Origin: DATEGZ01 sp035519535 | GTDB lineage: Bacteria; Acidobacteriota; Vicinamibacteria; Vicinamibacterales; SCN-69-37 | Length of the DNA stretch: 64,000 bases | Assembly (NCBI GenBank): GCA_035519535.1 | Contig: DATIWF010000141.1 | Location: forward strand, 1 to 64,000 | Direction of reading: 5' to 3' | Shown here: one piece after another, positions 58,625 through 64,000 of the stretch | How the letters are laid out: each line of letters opens with the position of its first letter | Position numbering within the stretch: position 1 is the first letter of the stretch | The notes under the pieces: model-generated | The model's input: only the letters and a program-made list of their open reading frames with translations | Database searches by the model: none | Told to the model about the DNA's origin: nothing | Program-made: the position numbers and the translations under genes

Positions 58625-60202
58625 TCAGCGATCGCCCATCGCGCGCAGGGCGGCGTTGCGTCCAGGCGCGGCCATGATGCCGCCGCCTGGATGCGTGGCC
58701 GATCCGCACATGTAGAGCCGGCGAATCGGCGTGCGGTAGTCCGCCCAGCCGGGCGCCGGCCTCAGAAAGAACAGCTGCTCGAGCGACAGCTCGCCTTGAA
58801 AGATGTTGCCCTCCGACAGGCCGAACTCCTGCTCGATGTCGAGCGGCGTCAGCACCTGCCGGTGCAGGATCCGGCTTTTCAGATTAGGGGCGTGCTGGGC
58901 GATCGTGTCGATGACCGTGTCGCCGAACGCCTCGCGCGCGTCCTCCCAGGATCCGCGGCGCAGCGTGTACGGGGCGTACTGCACGAAGCACGACATCACG
59001 TGCTTGCCGGGGGGCGCCAGCGTCGAGTCGGTGAGGCTTGGAATGACGATGTCGATGTACGGCCGCGACGAGTACTCGCCGTACTTCGCCTGGTCGTAGG
59101 CGCGCTCCATGTAGTCCACGCTCGGCGAAATGGAAATCGCGCCGCGCAGGTGCGGACCGGGGCCCGGCAGACAGCGGAAGTCCGGCAGCCCGTCGAGCGC
59201 GAGATTCACCTTGCCCGATGAGCCGCGGAACTTGTACCGCTTGATGTCCTCGACGAACTCGGCCGGCAGGTGATCCGGGCCGACCATGTGCATGAACGTC
59301 AGCCGCGGGTCCACGCTCGAGAGCACCATCGACGCCATGTGATAGTCGCCCGTTTCGAGCACGACGCCTTTCGCTTCGTTGCCGCTCACGAGGATGTGCC
59401 GGACGGGCGATCCGAGCTGGATTTCCGCGCCCGCTTCGCGCGCCGCGGCCGCCAGCGCGTTGGACACCTGGCCCGTGCCGCCCTTCGACAGGCCCCACGA
59501 TCGGAACGACCCGTCGATCTCGCCCATGTAGTGGTGGAGCAGCACATATGCGGTGCCGGGCGATCGCACGCCCTGGAACGTGCCGATGATTCCCGACGCC
59601 GCCATCGTCGCCTTCAGGACGTCGGTCTCGAACCACTGATCCAGAAAATCCACCGCGCTCATCGTCAGCAGCTGCAGCTGGTGGTAGCGGTCGTCGTCGG
59701 GCAGATCCCGGAAGCGCTTCGCGAGACCGCCGATCGCCCGCAGGTCCTTCAGGCGCATGGAGAACGGATCGGGCGGCGTCATGGCGAGGATCGCTTTCGC
59801 GAAGCGGCCCATCTCCACCATCGCGCGGCCGTACTCGTCGTAGACCTCGGCGTCCTTGCGCGAGTGGCGTGCGATCTCACGGAACGTCTTCGCGTGGTCG
59901 TCGACGCGCCACAGGTAGTCGCCGCTGGCCATCGGCGTGAACGTGCCGTCGAGGGGCAGGATTTCGAGGCCGTGCCGCGCCAGCTCGAGCTCGCGGATGA
60001 TTTCAGGCCGCAGCAAGGACACCACGTACGAGCAGACGGAGTACTTGAAGCCCGGATAGATCTCCTCGGTCACGGCCGCGCCGCCGACGACATGCCGGCG
60101 CTCGAGCACGAGGACCTTGCGGCCCGCGCGCGCGAGGTACGCGGCGGCCGTCAGCCCGTTGTGTCCCGCGCCGATGACGATGGCGTCATAGCGACTCGGC
60201 AT
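58625..60202 (-). CDS. Phytoene-dehydrogenase-like FAD oxidoreductase 2
   Basis: The 525-residue protein begins with DAIVIGAGHNGLTAAAYLAR and VLERRHVVGGAAVTEE, and ends with GYRTPIR-like ADYRTPIRRLYMCGSATHPG. It is close to the PYROXD2-like branch (NAD(P)/FAD-dependent). It shares order and end motifs with its downstream paralog. TATGAT lies 8 bases before the ATG, without a Shine-Dalgarno, so translation may be leaderless. Confidence 0.9.
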   Translation of the reverse strand: MPSRYDAIVIGAGHNGLTAAAYLARAGRKVLVLERRHVVGGAAVTEEIYPGFKYSVCSYVVSLLRPEIIRELELARHGLEILPLDGTFTPMASGDYLWRVDDHAKTFREIARHSRKDAEVYDEYGRAMVEMGRFAKAILAMTPPDPFSMRLKDLRAIGGLAKRFRDLPDDDRYHQLQLLTMSAVDFLDQWFETDVLKATMAASGIIGTFQGVRSPGTAYVLLHHYMGEIDGSFRSWGLSKGGTGQVSNALAAAAREAGAEIQLGSPVRHILVSGNEAKGVVLETGDYHMASMVLSSVDPRLTFMHMVGPDHLPAEFVEDIKRYKFRGSSGKVNLALDGLPDFRCLPGPGPHLRGAISISPSVDYMERAYDQAKYGEYSSRPYIDIVIPSLTDSTLAPPGKHVMSCFVQYAPYTLRRGSWEDAREAFGDTVIDTIAQHAPNLKSRILHRQVLTPLDIEQEFGLSEGNIFQGELSLEQLFFLRPAPGWADYRTPIRRLYMCGSATHPGGGIMAAPGRNAALRAMGDR

Positions 60203-60306
60203 CCGGGGACATCATATAAGCAGGCACCAGCCATCGGCCGCTGGCTGCGGCGCGAGCGCGGGCTCGTCAAGATCGGCGCGCGCAGGCGGACGATGGACGT
60301 CCTTCG

Positions 60307-60672
60307 CTACGTGTGCCGCTGCAGAAACTCGAGCCGGTTCCCGAACGGGTCGGCCACGTAGAAGCGCGCGTAGCCCGGCAGGTCGGCGTCGCGCTCCGGC
60401 GGAAAGCCCGCCGCGCGGCAGGCCGCCTCGAGGCCGTCAAGATCGTCGACCAGCAGCGCGGGATGCGCTTTCCGGGCGGGGCGGAAGTCTGCCTCGACGC
60501 CCAGATGGATCCGAACGCTGCCGCGGCCGAACCACGCGCCGCCGCGCGCCGCGAGCGCCGCCGGCTTTGGAATCTCCGGCAGACCGAGAACGCCGCTGTA
60601 AAACGCGCGGGCCTGCGCCTCGGCGCCCGCCGGCATGGCGAGCTGCACGTGGTCGATGGCGAGAATGGTCAT
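60307..60672 (-). CDS. VOC-family (glyoxalase-like) protein
   Basis: The 121-residue protein has the VOC fold pattern: AIDHVQLAMPAGAEAQARAFY at the start and DADLPGYARFYVADPFGNRLEF near the end, with His and Glu at the usual metal sites. The substrate is unknown. Its ATG overlaps the TGA of the upstream VOC gene (ATGA), so the two are translated together. Confidence 0.88.
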   Translation of the reverse strand: MTILAIDHVQLAMPAGAEAQARAFYSGVLGLPEIPKPAALAARGGAWFGRGSVRIHLGVEADFRPARKAHPALLVDDLDGLEAACRAAGFPPERDADLPGYARFYVADPFGNRLEFLQRHT

Positions 60673-61073
60673 GTGGTCTGCACGCCGTGCAGCAGCATCC
60701 ACGACGTGCCGAATCGATCCTTCAGCATCGCGAAGCGCCTTGCGAAGAAGGTCTCCTCCATCTTCATGAAGACCTCGCCGCCATCGGACAGGCGCGCGTA
60801 CACGCGCTCCGCCTCGGCGACGCTGTCGAGCGTCAGCGTGACGTACGCGCTGCGCATCGGCTGGGCGTTCGGAATGTCGGCGCCCAGGAGCGCGAGATTG
60901 CCGAGGTCGAGACGCGCGTGCAGGACGGCCGCGCTCCAATCGGCCGGTACCCTCGACTGCGGCGCGTCGGCGTGCCGCATCATCATCGTGATGCGGCCGC
61001 CGAGCTCCTGCTCGTAGAAGCGAAACGCCTGCTCGCACGTGCCGGGATAGTTGACGTAGATGTCGGCGCGCAT
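60669..61073 (-). CDS. PhnB-like VOC-family protein
   Basis: The 134-residue protein is of the PhnB/3-demethylubiquinone-9-methyltransferase-like VOC branch: IYVNYPGTCEQAFRFYEQELGG, later ARLSDGGEVFMKMEETFFAR and FGTSWMLLH. PhnB itself has no assigned reaction. The ATG at 61073 gives the expected N-terminus. It overlaps the next VOC gene by four bases. Confidence 0.9.
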   Translation of the reverse strand: MRADIYVNYPGTCEQAFRFYEQELGGRITMMMRHADAPQSRVPADWSAAVLHARLDLGNLALLGADIPNAQPMRSAYVTLTLDSVAEAERVYARLSDGGEVFMKMEETFFARRFAMLKDRFGTSWMLLHGVQTT

Positions 61074-61158
61074 GCTTCCATTATTCCTCCGGCTCGTCAT
61101 GTTCTCTGCCTGGCGCCGGATTCTTCGGGGGCCCGGGGCCTTGGCCCTCAGGCCTGAC

Positions 61159-61164
61159 TATAAT
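61159..61164 (+). promoter_or_regulatory. Candidate -10 for a leaderless transcript
   Basis: TATAAT lies 6 bases before the GTG start of the GcvT-like gene, and no Shine-Dalgarno is present. Transcription would begin at or near the start codon. A convincing -35 is not visible. Confidence 0.45.
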
Positions 61165-61170
61165 CAGCCC

Positions 61171-62367
61171 GTGCCCGTCGGCACTCCCTTCCACGACCGC
61201 ACGTTGGCGCTCTGCGAGAGCCTGAGCTACCGCGACTGGGCCGGGTACTACGCGCCGAGCTCGTACGAGCCGCTCCACGAGCACGAGTACAACGCGATTC
61301 GCAACGGCGCGGCGCTGCTCGACATCTCGCCGCTCTTCAAGTACCTGATCGCCGGACGCGACGCCGCGCGGCTCGTCAATCGCGTGATCACACGCGACGC
61401 GTCGAAGCTCACGCCCGGTCAGGTCGTCTATACGCCATGGTGCGACGAGGATGGACGCGTCATCGACGACGGGACCGTGAGCCGGCTGGCGGAGGACAGG
61501 TTCCGTTGGACGGCAGCGGACCCGAATCTGCGTTGGATTAGCCGGCAGGCCGCCGGCCTCGACGTGCAGGTCGAGGACATCTCCGAGAAGACCGCGGCGC
61601 TCGCGCTGCAGGGACCGATGTCGGCGAGCGTCCTGCGCGCCGTGGCGCGCGTGGACCTCGACGGCCTCAAGTACTTCCGCGTGACGTCTGGCACGCTCGC
61701 GGGGCGGCCCGTGGACATCTCGCGCACGGGCTACACCGGTGATCTCGGCTACGAGATCTGGATGGACCGCGCCGACGCGGGCGCTGTGTGGGACGCGCTG
61801 ATTGCGGCCGGCCCCCCGTTCGGGCTGCGGCCAACGGGGCTGCTTGCGCTCGACGTCGCGCGCGTCGAAGCGGGCCTGCTGCTCATCGATGTCGATTTCT
61901 TCAGCGTCCGCAAGGCGCTGACCGCCTCGCAGCTCTACACGCCGTTCGAGATGAGCCTCGATCGGCTCGTCGATTTCGAGAAGGGCCCGTTCATCGGCCG
62001 GGCGGCGCTCGCGGCTGAGCGCGCCCGCGGCCCCAGGCGGCGCATCGTCGGCCTCGCCATTCACTGGCCCGATGTCGAAAAGCTGTATGAGGCCGTCGGC
62101 TTGCCGCCGCTCGCGCTTGCGACGACGTCGCGTGTGGCCGTGCCGGTCTATGCCGACAATCGCCAGGTCGGGCGCATGACGTCGTCCACCTGGTCGCCGG
62201 TGCTGAAGCAGATGATTGGGCTCGCGACCGTCGAGGCCTCCGCCGCCCGTCCGGGAACGGACGTTTCGGTCGAGCACACGGTCGATGCCGTGCGCCACCG
62301 CGTGCGCGCGCGCGTGACGCCGACGCCGTTCTTCAACCCCAAGCGCAAGACGCAGACGCCGCCGTAG
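61171..62367 (+). CDS. Aminomethyltransferase-family protein (GcvT-like)
   Basis: The 398-residue protein begins at GTG 61171. It has the GcvT N-terminal domain (RNGAALLDISPLFKYLIAGR, VYTPWCDEDGRVIDD with the folate-binding Asp, ISRTGYTGDLGYEIW) and a GcvT C-terminal beta domain (about 310-390). Relatives include glycine-cleavage T protein, sarcosine- and dimethylglycine-oxidase domains and other tetrahydrofolate-dependent demethylases. No glycine-cleavage H or P gene is nearby. An ATG in frame at 61060 would overlap the upstream VOC gene. Confidence 0.85.
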   Translation: MPVGTPFHDRTLALCESLSYRDWAGYYAPSSYEPLHEHEYNAIRNGAALLDISPLFKYLIAGRDAARLVNRVITRDASKLTPGQVVYTPWCDEDGRVIDDGTVSRLAEDRFRWTAADPNLRWISRQAAGLDVQVEDISEKTAALALQGPMSASVLRAVARVDLDGLKYFRVTSGTLAGRPVDISRTGYTGDLGYEIWMDRADAGAVWDALIAAGPPFGLRPTGLLALDVARVEAGLLLIDVDFFSVRKALTASQLYTPFEMSLDRLVDFEKGPFIGRAALAAERARGPRRRIVGLAIHWPDVEKLYEAVGLPPLALATTSRVAVPVYADNRQVGRMTSSTWSPVLKQMIGLATVEASAARPGTDVSVEHTVDAVRHRVRARVTPTPFFNPKRKTQTPP

Positions 62368-62484
62368 GGGACGGAGGTTTTTTCCACAGATCGGCGTCCA
62401 ATGGGGACGGAGGTCCAGCAGGCATTTGCCCTCAGGACCTCCGTCCCCATCCCACGCCGATCTGTGGAAAAAACCTCCGTCCCC
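62367..62484. repeat. Nested perfect inverted repeat (REP/MITE-like hairpin)
   Basis: Outer arms of 31 bases (62367-62397 and 62454-62484, beginning GGGGACGGAGGTTTTTTCC) are perfect inverted repeats. Inside them lie inner arms of 16 bases (62401-62416 and 62435-62450, ATGGGGACGGAGGTCC) around an 18-base loop. The word GGGGACGGAGG thus occurs four times, twice each way. It begins at the last base of the GcvT-like stop codon and separates this gene from the next. It may be a repetitive extragenic or miniature transposable element, and may also end transcription. Confidence 0.92.
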
Positions 62485-62539
62485 CTCGTTAACGCCCAGC
62501 CGCCGCCGCCGTCCATATCGTGTCCGAAAGAGGTGACCC

Positions 62540-63013
62540 ATGACGCGACGCAGCCTTCCGCTCGTCCTCGCCGGTCTGTCGCTGGTGGTGCTGGCGGCTC
62601 CGCTCAGAGCGAGCGACCCGATGGGCACGTACTGTCTGATCGAGAAAGTGGTGTTCGAGCCGAACGATTGTCCCGAGCGCGTTCAGGTGTGGGGCGCGTG
62701 CGCGCTGGCCGTGCAGAAGCCCGGCGGTGAATTCCAGAAGCCGGCCCGCGGCTACTTCTATTACTCAATCCCGAAGGGGCAGGAGGACACGGTCCGCGCC
62801 GAGTGGATGGATCTGAAGGGGCTGGCCGGCAAGGACGAGGTCGTCGGATTCGGATCGCGGTACAAGCCGCTCGGCCGGTTCCGTCCCGGCGCGGAGGCGG
62901 TCGCGAATCCCGACGCGTACCCGCTGAACGTCGGCGTGGTGAAGCTCGGCAAGTACGGCCCGGTTCCGCCCGACCTGCTGCAGCAGCTTCGACAGGCCCT
63001 GCGCGGCAAGTAG
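62540..63013 (+). CDS. Exported hypothetical protein
   Basis: The 157-residue protein has a signal peptide (MTRRSLPLVLAGLSLVVLAA, ending RASDP). The mature part has two cysteines near the N-terminus (GTYCLIEKV, PNDCPERVQ) and a third in WGACAL, with aromatic GYFYYSIPKG. AAAGAGG precedes the ATG. I do not recognise a family. It is followed 9 bases later by the desaturase gene. Confidence 0.7.
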   Translation: MTRRSLPLVLAGLSLVVLAAPLRASDPMGTYCLIEKVVFEPNDCPERVQVWGACALAVQKPGGEFQKPARGYFYYSIPKGQEDTVRAEWMDLKGLAGKDEVVGFGSRYKPLGRFRPGAEAVANPDAYPLNVGVVKLGKYGPVPPDLLQQLRQALRGK

Positions 63014-63022
63014 AAGGGCGCT

Positions 63023-64000
63023 GTGGCCTCCGCGAGCGCGATCGCGTCGAAGCGCGTCCGGGTCCGCCCGGGCGCGCGCGCGTGGGACGCGGCGTTCGTC
63101 GGGCTCTCCGTGGCGCACGCCGCGGTCCTCCTGACCGTGCCGTCGATCGCGGTCATCGCGCTCGGTCTGTGGTGGAACGCCAACACCATCGCGCACAACT
63201 TCATCCACCGTCCGTTCTTCCGGTCGCCCGCCGCGAACCGCGGCTACTCGGCGTTCCTCAGCGCGGTCCTGGGTCTGCCGCAGGCGGCGTGGCGGGCACG
63301 GCACGTGGCACATCACGCCGGTTCGTCGGTGCGCGTGCGGCTCGATCGCGACGTCCTCCTCGACTCGGCCGTCGTCGTCTCACTGTGGGCCGCGATGATC
63401 GCGGCCGCGCCGTCGTTCTTCGTGACGGTGTATCTGCCCGGGTGGGCGCTGGGTCTCGCGCTGTGCCGGATTCACGGCCACTACGAGCACTCGCGCGGCA
63501 CGACGAGCCACTACGGGCGGCTCTACAACCTTCTGTTCTTCAATGACGGTTTTCACATTGAACATCACGCGCGGCCGGCGCGGCACTGGACCGAGCTCCC
63601 GGACGGTCGCCGCGCGGACGGGCGATCGAGCCGCTGGCCTCCGATCCTCCGCTGGCTGGAGGTGTTCGATCTTCAGGCGCTCGAGCGGGTCGTCCTCCGA
63701 TCGCCGGCGTTGCAGCGCTACGTGGTCTCGACGCACGAACGCGCGCTGCGCCGGCTGCTGCCCGCGCTCGGCGACGTTCACCGCGTGCTCGTTGTCGGCG
63801 GCGGCCTCTTTCCCCGGACCGCGCTGGTCGTCCGGCGCGTCCTGCCGGCCGCGGCGATTTCGATCGTGGACGCCGAAGCCGCGCACCTCGCGGTCGCGCG
63901 GCCATTTGTGGACGACAAGGTGTCGATGGTGTGCGGGACCTTCGGGCCGGAGTCGGCCGTCGACGCGGATGCGGTGATCGTGCCGCTCGCGTTCACTGGT
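63023..64000 (+). CDS. Fatty-acid desaturase fused to a methyltransferase-like domain, cut by window edge
   Basis: From GTG 63023 the frame is open to the window end (326 codons). The membrane desaturase part has hydrophobic helices and the three histidine boxes HNFIH (about 58-62), HVAHH (94-98) and HIEHH (178-182) that bind the di-iron centre. After about residue 250 a Rossmann-like segment begins, HRVLVVGGGLFPRTALVVRR with ISIVDA, resembling a class I SAM-methyltransferase. The reaction is probably lipid desaturation or hydroxylation. The end of the protein is not visible. Confidence 0.82.
   Translation, partial: MASASAIASKRVRVRPGARAWDAAFVGLSVAHAAVLLTVPSIAVIALGLWWNANTIAHNFIHRPFFRSPAANRGYSAFLSAVLGLPQAAWRARHVAHHAGSSVRVRLDRDVLLDSAVVVSLWAAMIAAAPSFFVTVYLPGWALGLALCRIHGHYEHSRGTTSHYGRLYNLLFFNDGFHIEHHARPARHWTELPDGRRADGRSSRWPPILRWLEVFDLQALERVVLRSPALQRYVVSTHERALRRLLPALGDVHRVLVVGGGLFPRTALVVRRVLPAAAISIVDAEAAHLAVARPFVDDKVSMVCGTFGPESAVDADAVIVPLAFTG

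Noticed and set aside
1..64000. CRISPR arrays, tRNA and rRNA genes, phage or insertion-sequence genes
   Set aside because: The short tandem repeats have no unique spacers of CRISPR size. I saw no cloverleaf, no rRNA sequence, and no integrase, transposase or phage structural protein.

Overview
The window is a chromosomal stretch of a very GC-rich bacterium with about 60 protein genes. It shows no tRNA, rRNA, CRISPR, phage or insertion-sequence gene. The best single clue to the host is an ABC permease of the ADOP type (acidobacterial duplicated orphan permease, 39068-41509). Other clues are a DUF1501/DUF1800 pair, glycine-rich M14 peptidases and amidohydrolases, a PEP-CTERM protein and a type IV pilin. 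I infer an Acidobacteriota member, perhaps of the Vicinamibacteria; this is inference, not proof.

Layout. 1-10.1 kb: a TIGR01777 epimerase (cut by the window edge), a DUF4097 protein, hisC, gamma-glutamyltransferase, two tandem paralogous membrane proteins, an outer-membrane protein and two secreted amidohydrolases, one a double-domain fusion. 10.2-19.2 kb: a nearly complete arginine locus. argC-argB-argD-NAGS-argJ-argF runs leftward and argR-argG-argH runs rightward from a shared control region with ARG-box-like palindromes; several of the genes overlap by four bases. 19.2-30.8 kb: a catalytically dead HtrA-like protein coupled to a LuxR-type regulator, a lipoprotein amidase, a diadenylate-cyclase-like protein, a patatin/GMC-oxidoreductase pair, an M20 peptidase, an MFS exporter, and a DUF2007/glutathione peroxidase/SixA set. 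30.9-45.8 kb: glycine-zipper and outer-membrane proteins, a cupredoxin lipoprotein, two large M14-type peptidases, an FAD oxidoreductase, the ADOP permease, PhhB, and a MerR/DinB pair.

45.8-50.7 kb is a plastic region. It holds an SDR remnant, an internally deleted VOC gene, a TlpA thioredoxin, a possible remnant of a microcompartment shell gene, a PEP-CTERM protein and a type IV pilin. An intact BMC-H shell gene follows, apparently in an operon with a D-threonine-aldolase/D-serine-dehydratase-like PLP enzyme. 52-64 kb: the DUF1501/DUF1800 pair, a GNAT protein, a second glycine-zipper lipoprotein, two phytoene-dehydrogenase-like enzymes, two VOC proteins, a GcvT-like protein and a fatty-acid desaturase fused to a methyltransferase-like domain (cut by the right edge).

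The intergenic DNA is notable. Several gaps carry short tandem repeats of 7 or 9 bases, inverted repeats or hairpins, including a 118-base nested palindrome at 62367-62484. The most interesting candidates are the BMC-H/PLP-enzyme pair, the pseudoprotease/LuxR pair, the amidohydrolase-like domains without metal ligands, and the repeat families.
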